Shown: positions 32,556-43,900 of the stretch, one piece after another
Layout: each line of letters starts with the position of its first letter
Numbering within the stretch: position 1 is the stretch's first letter
From: Symbiodinium microadriaticum
Taxonomy: Eukaryota; Sar; Dinophyceae; Suessiales; Symbiodiniaceae
Assembly (NCBI GenBank): GCA_001939145.1
Contig: LSRX01000481.1
Span: 102,835 to 166,834, forward strand
DNA length: 64,000 nt
Reading direction: 5' to 3'
Program-made: the position numbers and the translations under genes
The notes under the pieces: model-generated
Told to the model about the DNA's origin: nothing
What the model saw: the letters and a program-made list of their open reading frames with translations, nothing else
Databases searched by the model: none

Positions 32556-34430
32556 CTAGAGGGAAGCCCCGGGGCTCAGCGACCGAGTCCTGTACACAAA
32601 AGAAGATCGGATAGTGCGGACCGGTGGAGAGCGGCCATCAGGCAAAGAGGAAAAGAGAGCGCAAAGGTCTCGACGCCAAACAGGCGGAGGGCACGAAGCG
32701 CTGGCCACAACAAACAACTGAGAAACAGGTGTCCACAGTGAGTGGAAGGTCGCCGAAGGCAGAAGTGAACGCAATAGGGAGACGCCACACTGACTCGGCG
32801 TACCCAAGAACCAGGCAATACCGCGAAAAGCAAGCTGCTCGCAGACAAGTCTCAAGCAGACAGTCGCAGCTAGGAAGTCCATCAGGCCTCCCGGAGGTTG
32901 GCAATCCTGGGGCCCTGGGGCTGGAACACTGGCATCCCGAACAATCCGAATGCCTTTGTGAAAATCAGGCGACCAAGGATACAGGTGATGCAAGGAAGAC
33001 CATGCGCGCCAGTACTTATGCCAAGCCGCAGGGAACTGGCAAGCGAAGAGAGAGCTGAGAAGTCCAGGCCACCACGGCGACGGTACAGCAACATCATCAG
33101 CGCGTACATCAGAAAACGGCAACAAAGAAAACCAGCGAACCGAAGTGGGAGGATCACCGAGTAAATGCGGCACAGCCCGGAGGGGCATGGTATCGGTCTT
33201 CTGGTCAACAGTAGCGGCTGCGTTGGCTACGTCACCCGAGTCAGCAACAGCGGGTCGTGAGTCAGGCCAACTGTACACATCCTCGGATCCAGTAGACCGC
33301 CGGAGCTCCTCACGCAACTCCCGGTCCTCACAAGGCCGACCCTCCAAGGAAGCACGGCGCTGCACTGGGGTTGCATTAATGGGTCCGGGCAAGCGCATAG
33401 GAGGGAGCCCGCGGTGCACTCTAGGTCCTGAGCGCTTCGTGCCGGTGCCTGGCACGTACAGAGGTCCAACTACAACTCTCAGGCCATGTACGCACCGTGG
33501 GCTCGTGCGTAAATGATATTTCAACCTATCTGTGGAGTGGTGCTCAGTGTGACACCATTTACACACCGTTCCGCAGGTATACCGGGTCAGAACATTGACA
33601 ACCGAATGCTTCTTATGCAAATGCGCAGCACAGGCAGTGGCACTCGGGAACGAAGCTCGACAAAGGGGGCACAGGTGCGGAACAATCGGACCGATAACAG
33701 ATTTTTGACGCTGAGCCAGAACATCCTGCCATAAGTCAGCCAGGGCATGAGCCAGCGTACCCCAGCGGCTCAGTCGCCGGCACGCTTGGAGCAAGGGCTT
33801 GGCGTGCGAGCGAACAAAGGCAAAGGAAGTAGGCACCTGAGCTTTGTCAGCGGGCGCGCTCAGGGGAATAGCCTTGGCGACCATGCGCATGCTGTCAAAA
33901 AGAGTCTCAATCCACATAGCACGGTTCCAGGCGGCCTCGAAAATGTCGACGGCCGGGGAAGCGCGCGTGACAAGTTGCACGACGAGACGGACACGCGCAA
34001 TCACGGCAGCATGAATGGGCGAGGGCAGACCAGCTATTGCGAAAAGGATGGGCTTGGTAAGAACATGCCCAAAACTCCACGATCCCACAAGAGTCCTGAC
34101 AGCCTTTTCAAAGAAGCTAACAAGTGGGCTCCGGGCCCTGGCCGACACAGCCACAGAGGTAGCGAGTGTGGCGTAAGCAGCGGGAAGGATCCGACCCCCC
34201 ATCCATGACTGCTTAAGCGCCCACGGCAAACTGGGACACGATAGTAGGTTGCGCCCGTGTGCCCACGCCCCACACGCCCGTTGGGCGCACAACTCGACAT
34301 CGCGACGGCCGGTGTCGCGCGGGGTCTGAATGACACCAAGATATCTATATTCCGGCGCAATCCGGACCTCCACCCCTTGGGCAAGTGGCAGGGTCGATGC
34401 TACTACGTCGAACTTGTTTGGCGTCAGTGC
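32556..34430 (-). CDS. LINE C-terminal region with two C2H2-type fingers
   Basis: Continues the reverse transcriptase in another frame after a shift between 34440 and 34380, picking up at LPLAQGVEVRIAPEYRYLGV (thumb-proximal motif with Tyr-Leu-Gly). It continues through a helical maturase-like region with RARSPLVSFFEKAVRTLVGS. At about 33670-33600 is CPLCRASFPSATACAAHLHK followed by KH (C2H2). At about 33540-33470 is CKWCHTEHHSTDRLKYHLRT followed by SPRC, a second finger with Cys as last ligand. The tail holds Trp-rich segments (WWPGLLSSLFACQFPAAWHK). Such fingers bind template RNA or target DNA in other LINEs. The annotated stop at 32556 is about 130 bases from the element's end. Confidence 0.75.
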   Translation of the reverse strand, partial: ALTPNKFDVVASTLPLAQGVEVRIAPEYRYLGVIQTPRDTGRRDVELCAQRACGAWAHGRNLLSCPSLPWALKQSWMGGRILPAAYATLATSVAVSARARSPLVSFFEKAVRTLVGSWSFGHVLTKPILFAIAGLPSPIHAAVIARVRLVVQLVTRASPAVDIFEAAWNRAMWIETLFDSMRMVAKAIPLSAPADKAQVPTSFAFVRSHAKPLLQACRRLSRWGTLAHALADLWQDVLAQRQKSVIGPIVPHLCPLCRASFPSATACAAHLHKKHSVVNVLTRYTCGTVCKWCHTEHHSTDRLKYHLRTSPRCVHGLRVVVGPLYVPGTGTKRSGPRVHRGLPPMRLPGPINATPVQRRASLEGRPCEDRELREELRRSTGSEDVYSWPDSRPAVADSGDVANAAATVDQKTDTMPLRAVPHLLGDPPTSVRWFSLLPFSDVRADDVAVPSPWWPGLLSSLFACQFPAAWHKYWRAWSSLHHLYPWSPDFHKGIRIVRDASVPAPGPQDCQPPGGLMDFLAATVCLRLVCEQLAFRGIAWFLGTPSQCGVSLLRSLLPSATFHSLWTPVSQLFVVASASCPPPVWRRDLCALFSSLPDGRSPPVRTIRSSFVYRTRSLSPGASL

Positions 34431-36189
34431 CGCGAATGTCAAGTAGGGCCTCGGTTTTGCCAGGACCGAGATTGACTCGGAACTTAAGCGCTTGAAGGGT
34501 CGAGATAGCGATTGCAGCGAGACGCGGAAAGTCATCTTGCAGGCACGAAGGACTGTCGTAGTTCGACAGGATGGCAAGATCATCAGCCCATCCCAGTGGG
34601 AGCACTGAGCCGTCGGAGCCAATCAAGCTACCTGCTGCTGAGTGCCCAATCCCACCAGCAGAGCACGCTCTGCGTATGTGCTTCAACCCAATCGCAAAGA
34701 GCGCCCCGAAAATGACATCAGCCAGGCCGTCCCCTGGCCGTGAGCCCCTGGAGGCCAGAAATTGTTTGTCAGAAGTGACCAGCCGCGAGTGCGAGCATGC
34801 AACACAGTCCTGCAGCAGCTCACGTTCCTCAGATGGCACCCCGAGCAACGCCAGCGCACCGGAATCCAAAAGGTCCCGGGCAAGGCTCGTCAGATGAGCA
34901 ACAGGAAGGCCTGGTGCAGTAGAGGCCAGGGCGCCACCAGTAAAAGCGAGATCACGGCTCGCTTCATAGTATGCTGCCTGTATGTCAATAAACAGGACAG
35001 CATGGCACCTCTGCGCCTGCGTACTTAACTCCCAAGCAGCCCGAAACGCCGAGACGGCAAAGCTGACGAGAACGCCGGCTCGGCCTCCCAACTGGAGTGG
35101 GTCATACCCCTTTAGAACGGACTGGCCGATCGACCTGCGCAAATGGCCGTGCCACAGCTTCGCCATTCCATTTAAAAGGGCTATAGATCTGCAGTTCTGA
35201 GGAATAGAGGCGGGGCCTTTCTTATATAAGGCGCATACCAGAGCAGCCTTGAAGTGTGCCGGTTCGTGTCCAGAAAGAGCACTCAAAGCACAGACCTCCC
35301 ATAGCCACTCACCAGCATATGCCGGGTACTGCCTCCAAAATTCGTTGAGGACAGCATCGGGCCCTGGTGCCTTCCCAGAACGTTGCCGGCGACATGCGTC
35401 CTCAGCCTGAAGGAGGGTAGGCACTGCAGCAGAGCACATGGGGGCCTTCTGCAAGCGCCAACGCTGAATGACGTCGGCAATCCGGTCAGCACTTGCTAGG
35501 CGTCCGTCCTCCTGAGACCTAAATTGCTCCTCCAGCTGGTCATCGATATCGTACCCACCAGCTGCGTGAACCGAACCGCGTTCTGCTGCTCGCCTGGAAG
35601 CCCACTTGAGGTGATTGATGGCCTCGGTTGGTCGTCCCCATTCATGCCAGGCGTTGGCAGCCCCTTCGGTGAGACGAAGGAAATGTGCCGCCTTGTCTTT
35701 GCGAGCCAAGTCGTGCGCCCGCCTCTGCAAAACCATTTCGTGTCTTTCCAGGACAGCCTGGAGTCGCAAAGAGTCTCGCGCAGCAGCAAGCAGCAGTTCA
35801 GATCGACTCTGTGTCTTCCAGCCCCGAAAGAGCAAAAGAAGCCGACACTGACGATGTGTTTGAGCAACAAAGCGAAGCTGAAGCCGACAATCACGCAGAA
35901 CAGTCAAGACATTGAGCGTCCTCGTACGAAGGTATGGCTGCTTGGGCTGAAGGCGCCGTTTATCAGGAAGTGCCTGGCACCAAGTGGAGTGGCAATCGAG
36001 AAAGTCGGCGACCCTGTCGCGCGTGCCGAAGCCTGAGGAGGCGCACTGTCGGACCCCATGCCAGACCCAATCACCATTGTCAAGAACATCTTGTGGAGAT
36101 ACCCGACGGCGACGCGGACACCGACCTACCGCAACCGGACAACAGAGTCGGGCAACTGCCCGAAGGGGCACGTGATCCTTATAGTGCAC
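34400..36189 (-). CDS. LINE reverse transcriptase
   Basis: Non-LTR-type RT motifs in order: GKAPGPDAVLNEFW (fingers entry), ALVCALYKKGPASIPQNCRS then IALLNGMAKLWHGHL (motif 2), FIDIQAAYYEASRD (motif A, Asp), GSRPGDGLADVIFGALF (motif B), WADDLAIL (motif C, both catalytic Asp present; Trp replaces the usual Tyr/Phe), and LQALKFRVNLGPGKTEALL (motif D). The N-terminal extension is Arg-rich and helical. The first residues, HYKDHVPLRAV, carry the Asp-His that closes the preceding endonuclease domain, so the reading frame was once continuous through 36189. The in-frame end at 34345 is a frameshift artefact; true coding moves to the next frame near 34400. Confidence 0.9.
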
Positions 36190-37120
36190 AGGTCAAAGTC
36201 GAGAGCCTGGCTGGTCCGAAGTGGAGTCCAAGGTCCCTCCCTAAACGGAACATGATCGATACGCTTACGAACCCCACTATGGTGTTGCCAACTCCAGCCC
36301 GGGCCTTTTTGGAGCGCGCGGAAGGTAGCAGGGGCCGAGAGACCAAGTCTCACACATAATTCGAGCAGGCGCAAATCGTTGCGGTCCGGCTCCCCAGCGG
36401 CGAGCATATCTCCAACAAGCTCATCATGCTCATCAGCGGCATAAAAATCCCCATTAGCGTCAATCCCCAGGACTAAACCACGAAAGGAGGAGACTTTAAG
36501 GAGATCCGTCTGAAGGGCATCCCAGAAGCGATTAGCTTCTGAATTGGGCCGCTCTGCGTGTGGTGCATGTGCTGCGCAAATGGTCAAGGGAAGGCGAGCA
36601 TCAGCACACGTGATGATGATGTAGCGCGGATCAGCTGCAACAATCTGCCATGAGTCTAATGTCAAAGGCGGGTGAAGAATTTCAGGGCGCACCCATATTT
36701 CGCATCCGAACTGGCCCTTACAGTGTGCGGATCGCCAGGACAACCAGCCACCGGTCGCCCAACGTCCAGCTTTACTTCGCGCCTCCTGAATGCAGACAAC
36801 ATCGCAGGGTATGGCGCTGACCTGCTGGAGGAGGTATTGACGTCTTGCCGCATGGCCGGACGGATTAAAGATGTTCGCTTTATTCGATTTTTTCTCCACC
36901 TTTCTGCATTGACAAGGGGGAAAATTGATGCTTCGGCATCTTTCATCGAGTGAACATTGGCAGTGAGTATGTTAAGCTCACGCGGAGGGGCGCGGTCGTC
37001 CGCATGGACGGGTTTCTGAGCATCCACTGGCTGGGAGCCCGGCTGAGGGGGCTGCTTAGTTCTATGAACCGGGGATTCGATAGGTTTAGTAAGACCAACA
37101 ACAGGAACGCCGTTGCGCAA
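36150..37120 (-). CDS. LINE apurinic-like (EEP) endonuclease
   Basis: Spread over three frames. From 37120 it reads APPRELNILTANVHSM, where Asn is the first conserved residue. After a shift near 36900 it reads QQVSAIPCDVVCIQEARSK (catalytic Glu), then LTICAAHAPHAERPNSEANR, GLVLGIDANGDF (Asp-x-Asn), GWSWQHHSGVRKRIDHVPF, and ALDFDLCTI. After a second shift near 36180 it ends with KDHVPL, the terminal Asp-His. All expected catalytic positions are therefore present, though in broken frame. This enzyme would nick the target to prime reverse transcription. The remaining 36126-36150 tail in the middle frame is read-through. Confidence 0.85.
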
Positions 37121-37905
37121 GCCAGCCTTCGGGATAAGCCACAGGAAAGGCCGTGAAAGGCCCTTCCGACGTCACAGCATCTGGCAATTGGTAGGGGACA
37201 TTGCCGTACGAAAAGGAAAGACCGGAGCAGCCAGAGAAACCCGCTAGAGCATCAGCAAAAGTGTTGACCATGACACCGACGTGGCTATGCACATGGCAAA
37301 ACAGAGTGTTGATTCTTGCTTGCACTCCTTGCCATAGGACCCTGGCGGCCTGCGCAAAACAGTCCGAAGCGGCAGCATGTCCCGCTGCGACCTGTAGCGC
37401 GGATGCATTGTCCACCGCAACAGTCACCTGACGAGGGCGCGCTCCCATGTACATCTGCCATCTGTCAAGGGCAGCAGCACACCAAATAGCAGCGGCCTCA
37501 GAGACAAACGAGACGCGACCAGCTGGCATCGAGGCAAAAGCGGCAGCCGGGAGCCAGGGAGTACTAGCAAGAAGCGCACCCTCCCAACCTAGGCGGTACC
37601 AGCGACCTTTGAAATGTCCCCAGACAGCGAAGGCCCATGAACCTCCGAACTGTCCACTGCCATCGGTGGCAATCAAGAGTGAGTGTGGCACTCCTCCTCC
37701 CCACTGCGGGAAAGCCTCCCAAGAGAAATGGAAATGAGCAGGTAGACTTGGCGGCAGGTGACCACGCAAGCATCTATGCCACCACAGCTGATGGAGCAAC
37801 GCTTGGCCTTGAAACACTGTGCTAAGGTCAAGACTCCACCCCTCGTCATCTTCGGTCCACACAGGGGGTGACCCAAACGCTGGCAGGTAGCGGGCCAAAA
37901 GGTCG
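37086..37905 (-). CDS. LINE RNase H domain, upstream of the endonuclease
   Basis: RNase HI-type domain, which degrades RNA in RNA-DNA hybrids. Visible: SLLIATDGSGQFGGSWAFAV (first Asp), VSFVSEAAAIWCAAALDRW (Glu), QVTVAVDNASALQVAAGHAA (second Asp), and CHVHSHVGVMVNTFADALAG (His and final Asp). All four acidic residues and the His are kept. The domain is preceded by LWWHRCLRGHLPPSLPAHFH. In known LINE groups that carry RNase H it follows the reverse transcriptase; here it precedes both endonuclease and RT. The frame shifts into the endonuclease frame near 37110 and was entered by a shift near 37905. Confidence 0.85.
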
Positions 37906-40900
37906 AGCGAGGATTGATGGGCGCCTTGATAATATGCGACGGAAGGCCGAGTCGAAGCAAGATCCTGGCTGGCCCAACCTGCTCCCCGGCTCCCCTGCGG
38001 AATGTCATACGAGCGTGAGCAGGAGGCCTGTACGGCATTATCTCCTCTGGTACGTCGTGCAATGGTGGGCTCATGGTAGCGAGCAAAAGAAGGAAACCGA
38101 GATGAGTTGAGAACAGACTGGCGCCTACCAACAGGCCGAGGCAGGCTTTACGCAGGCCGGCGAAGCATATAGGCAGGACGTGCAAAGCGTGACTAGGAGC
38201 AACACGACTCCCTCGGCTTTGTGCACTCTCACCGACAAAGACAATATCCCCATTGCGCAAAGGCGGGAAAGTATCTTCGTCTTGGGGTTGCCCCAGAAGA
38301 GAAACGCAGGACTCTCTCGTTTCCGCAATGCGGGAAATAGAATACCGACTGGCACAGGGCAAGACTTCATGAACCTGACCTCGGAGAGTATTCCCGACAA
38401 GTCTCTCAATAATGATATTACAATGATCGACATTCTCAGAGCATTGACATAGATGAACCTCGGCAGAGTATGCCCAGGGGACTGGAACCCATCGGCCCGG
38501 ATATCGACGAGAAAAAGCGCCGACAAATGTCTGCAAATCAGCACTCCATCGAGCGGGCGCGGGCATTTCCGTGCGTGCAGGCCATATACCGTTACGCCAA
38601 AGCACAACCGGTAGCATGCAATGCACCTCAAAGTCGAAGCTCCACACCGCCGCCGACCTCACCTGCTTGGCGGAAGATAGGAGCTTGATATATATCGTGG
38701 TCACTACCAAACTGAAAAGCCAGAACAACATCGCCATTTCGCCAGTCGGCGGCTTCACTATCCGAGCGCATAGCCGACTGGATGGAAATCGGCGCCCTGA
38801 TGGACATAAGCGAGCCTGGAGTACAGCGGCGTAAGTAAGCAAGCACCCACGGGAGGTCAGCGCGTGTAGGTATGATAGCTGCCATCTGCCAACCTGGAGC
38901 AACCACAGCAATGCAGACCAACTGCCGACATGGCGGAACAGGGACATACAGAGCGGTTTGCTGCCAAACCGACGGCCACAAAGGCATAATGTTAGTGTAC
39001 CAGAACGGTTCCTGACCGGAGAGCTGTATGCGGAGCTCATCGGCTGTCATGTCCGGAGACACCGGGACCTCATCGCTGACCTCTGTGTAGGGTGACATAA
39101 TCCGAGCCTGTTGTCCTGGCGAAACAGACTCATGGCCGGCACGTTGGGCGGGAGCGAGTCGCCAGGGGAACTTGCCAACCGGCACAGGATCAAGATGCTG
39201 CTGCTCTAACGGTGGTGCAACCATAGCCGACCCAGCTATACCCCTTAATACCAGGAAGACGAACGCCATCGAAAACCGAAGGCGAGCATGGTAAAGGCAG
39301 CTGTCGTTCCAGAGTCGGCAATCTCCTCATTGACAGGGACGAAGACATCACCGTCGCGAGGCCAGGGATGCACAAGCTTAGCGCGCACGTCGTCCCGCCA
39401 TTTCCAGCCGGCCGGGATACGATGCTCGGGTCCACGCTCATCGCCTTCTCGAAAACTGAGCCTACGACACTCGGTCAACGCCAAGCGACCTGGCTGTAGG
39501 AGGAGAACATGGGCTTCCCCGGGTGGGGACTGCTGCACGAAAGCAACCCGGTGATGTGGCAAGCGCGGTACTGGAATCCAACGCTCGTCCGGGCAAACTG
39601 CGTCCATCGCTAAAACCTAGATTAACAGGAGACCAAAATGAACCCCCAGGGATATGCTTCAAGACGCGTTGGCGCACAAGGGAAACATGCGGCTCCCAGA
39701 CTTCAACCCAACCGCCAACTTGGACCTGAAAATTCAAGTGCCAGATGTTCATGTGAGGTAAGCTGGCCAAGTCAACAACACGACGGATCGGTCTGCCGCG
39801 GTACTGGGGGTGGCACATATCCGTATATAGCTCAAAAGTGTCTCCGCGTCGCAACCGAGCTATGGCATCGGGACTCCGGGCAAGCTGCCGGAGAGCCGGC
39901 GGGGGAGTAATGGTCAAGCCCCATCCTTGCACTAAGCGTCTGACGCAGGCGCCAAGATGGCGGAAGGAGCCGTACGCAGGCAGCACCGTAGCCCTGGTGG
40001 TGTCGGCCGTCTGGACGACAACCGTAGCGAAGGACCCAGCCGCTGCAGGGAGAAGAGTCGCAGGCGAAGCAGCATCATCACCGCCAAGGACAATGAAATC
40101 GGCGACCCAAGGCCCGGCTTCCCCACGCAAGACATGCATGAGGGAACTACGCGTAACATCCCGGACAAAGTGTGCGGGCTGTCCACGACCCCGGAACGGG
40201 CAGAGGACAGAATAATGGCATCTGCCTCGAGAGCTGACCTCCAAAGCTGGCTGCTCGCAGTCGTGACGCCAGCAGCCCAGCCGTGGACTTTCAGCCCGAC
40301 GCCCAACCCTGGTTGGGGGCGAGCGGGAGCGGCGTAGTGGCTCTTGGTCCTGAATAGCAAGCATGCCATAGGCTGGACTGGCACCTAGGCCAAGCAAGCT
40401 AGCAGCACAGACAGCTCCCGGAAAGCGCAGAAAGAGGCAAAGAAAGGGGGCCAACCCGCGTACACCTCTGGAACTGGAGGACCAGAGGGAGCGCCACGGC
40501 GAGCGCGCGCCTTCCAGCTCAATCGTGTCTTGGACAACATCCCCATTACGCATTACGATCGGGGCGTGCACAGTACAATCAGCGGTGCCCAGCACACGAA
40601 TATGATTACCCGTAGTACGCAGAGCAGAGCTCAGGCTCCCACGCGACGAAATTTCATCAACAGAAATGCATCGCAGAGTGTTAGCATCCTCTGCGAGGAC
40701 CGCAACACGCCCAGGAGACTCTGCAACCCGAATAAGTTGCGGGATATTCGAAGGGCTCCAAATGACAGGGGTCCAACGGCCCGGAAAGCTGTGAGCGAAA
40801 GCTCCCAGAAAAGTCAAGCACGAAGGATCCCAAACCGACCCAGCAGGCACCCATGTCAATATCGGTTGCCTCAAGTCTGGAAGCCAAGCATATATAGGCA

Positions 40901-43900
40901 TGCGGACAGCAATCTTGTCACGGCGAGTCCAGAGAACATGGTCTTTCAACTTGGTAGGTCTGGCCGCCTCGAAATCAGCACCATCAGCTCGGCAGGCGAG
41001 GAGCGGGCCTTGCGGCTCAACCAGCTGCCGTGCGTGCACCCCAGGTGGAACACGTACTTGGCCAACCTCCCATCCAGTAAGGTACTGTATGGCCTGACAA
41101 AGCCTAGTGTAGGGGAGAGGAGTGGGTAGAAGGACAGACCTAAATAAAGGCCCGATTATGTTGGAGGACCACACACACCAGATTAGATCCAGCGGGACCT
41201 CGAGGAACAAACCATATTCTATCATCACTTAATCCCGGCCAAATTGGAGTAAAGTCCGAGACAGCGTCAGGTTGTTGATATCGCTCCCAGACGCTTTCCA
41301 CCGAGCAGTCAGCCCGGCATGGACCACTCCAGGGGCAAACCAAAGAAAATCGAACTGACACATCTTGGCTGACATCCCCTCCTACCTGAGTAATCCTGCA
41401 ACACTTCGCGAAAGTATATTGTGCGGAATGAACCACGGCGGAAAGGACTTGACACTGAGACTGGCGACAGGGGATTCTGAAAAAGCGAGCAAGAGTACGA
41501 TCCAAGCAGCCCGAGGTGAAGCCCAGCCAGCCAGAAATACCAAAAGCCCAAGACCAGGGCGGGGACGGGGACACCCTGCCGGATCAGAAGCATGAGACTG
41601 CTCAGCGCCAGTTGGCTCAGGCGTCTCTCTTGCAGCCGGGGCACTCTCCCCAGCGGGAGCACTACATAACTCGAGAATATTAGCTAGCGCAGTTTCACAT
41701 CGTAGGGTAAGATCCTGCAAGCGATCTGTCACAGACCGCAGCTCGTACAAGCCAGCAGGCGAAGCTCGGCCAGCGACCAGAGCCTCTTCCCCTCTTGGTC
41801 CTCGACAGAGCGCGTAGTCGAACTGCGGAATCCATGGCATATCCGGCGGTGACTCCCAAGGAGAGGCACTGGAAGACGCGGTGACTTCCCCAGTGCGCAC
41901 AACGTGGAGGATAGTACCATGAGGCGGTGTCGCCAGCGTAGTGCCATAAGCATAAATGCGGCCGTTATGCTGAAGCCCGAACTGTCCTCGCAGCAGCCCG
42001 TCGACTCCGAAAGCTTCACCGGCTTCCCGGGCAAGCATGGGCCAGTCTATGTGGCCTGGCGCAGCAGCAACTACAGAACCCCTGCCTCTGTAGTGCAGTA
42101 ACCAGAAAAGATAAGGCGGACTGACCCCACTGGGGTAATGTATAACATGTCCTGAATCGTGCAGCTGGCTGGGTAGAGTCCAGTCGAAGATGCCATCATG
42201 ACCCACCCCGCGTGATGTTTCCGCGACTGCTCGCGCCAACAGGGCAGGATCCGGTCGAGCAGTATATGGGACCACGACTGGCGCCGCCAGCGAATGAGTC
42301 CAAATATGGGTGATGCGGGGAGCTTCCATCACCGTGCCCCATCCTACCTGAGATCGTGCCACAGAGATTTGCTGTGTCTGCATCCCATGTGCTCCGACAC
42401 AGAGCCACAAGGCCCAGAGAAAGGCTGACATTGAGCGCCGAGCGCGACTCGCAGCCGTGCCGATGCTTGCCTCTGTCAACACAAGGCCAGCAAGTGTCAC
42501 ATAGCCATGCACCGGCGACAAAGGCACCGCCATGGTGGCCCGGACCCCTTGTGGCAAACGGATCAGCCCGTCCACTTCGGGAGATGGCGCGACACTGACG
42601 GCCTGCCCATGTGAGTTCAAGGTAGCGACCAACCGATTGTTGCCGTCATACCAAGGCATCACTGGTCGAAGAAGCTCTCTAGAGACCCCATCACGCACGA
42701 TCCACCAAACCGTGTTACCAGGCGGGACAGACAGTAATTCAAGCGTGGTGCCACGCGTGTCGAAGGCAACATGCAGTATACGATGTATATCCTCATGCCC
42801 AGCGGCGCGAAGGGAAGCTTCCAGTACCTGATCGGAGGCAGTGCGATCCAAGTCGAGAGCTCTGGGCCCCTCATTCGGAACCCAGAGTTGGATCCGGACC
42901 CATGGCGTGGGGGCATGATGGCGAACATAAGCAGCCAAAGATTGAACACCGACAGCAAAATGTGTGTTCTGACACGCAAGCTCATGACACCAGGCTGTAG
43001 TACAGGGTCTCGACGGGTCCTGCCCAACAGTGATCTCATCCTCTGTGTCACTACTAGATACTGCATCAACAAAAGTGGCCCAACACCCCGCACTCATAGG
43101 GACACTGACGAACCAAGGTAGGCGTGCCGCCCACAATGCCAAGCACACCCCCAACATCACAGTCCGACCTGCCGCAGCCGCGCTCCGACTGGGTTCTCTG
43201 CCCCAGGTCTTCGCTCATTATCTGGCACAGGTCAGGAAGTAACCGACTCTGAGGGATATGCCGCGGCATACAAGTAAGGGTCACAGCCTTCATGGAAGAG
43301 ATGCCCACACTGCCCGGACAAAGCCACGATGTCCTGCGGATACACCCAAGCTTGTTCCGAGCCGTGGATACTAGATCCTGGCAGATCCCAAGGGGTAAGC
43401 CCCCCCAAGGGTAAGGACCTCATTCCAGGTAACGACAGCCGTACACGCAGCGTAGACCCAATTCCCCACCCGAATAGCCCACTTGTGGTATCCGGCTATG
43501 CAGGGTAGAGTGCACCGAACGCGCATGTGGGGACAGTCAAGATGATGCAACGTACCTCCAGGTGAGAGGCGGTCATCAAAAGAACATCCAAGCGCTCGCC
43601 TGGGTACTGGTAATGACCCCGATATCAACGGCGAAGAGGCCATTGGCCAATGAAGGGAGTTGGTTTGCGACCCCACAGATCTAAAGGCCGGAAGGCCAGC
43701 ACCGTGACCCCAGTCGATCCCAACAGCATTGGGATGGGAAGCAAGGTCATGGCGCACTATCTCATCAGCTTGCGAGATACTCCACCCCGTGCCTATGGCG
43801 CGACACGCATCCAACCCTAAAACTATCTGCGTAAACCGAGGGCCCGCCGAGGCCCCATTTAGGCGGGAAGTGTGACATCGAAGGCACATGGGTTGTCGAG

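Noticed and set aside
34345-34400. In-frame C-terminus of the RT ORF (CPRGGGPDCAGI)
   Set aside because: The parallel frame continues with the conserved thumb-proximal EYRYLGV, so this tail is a frameshift artefact.
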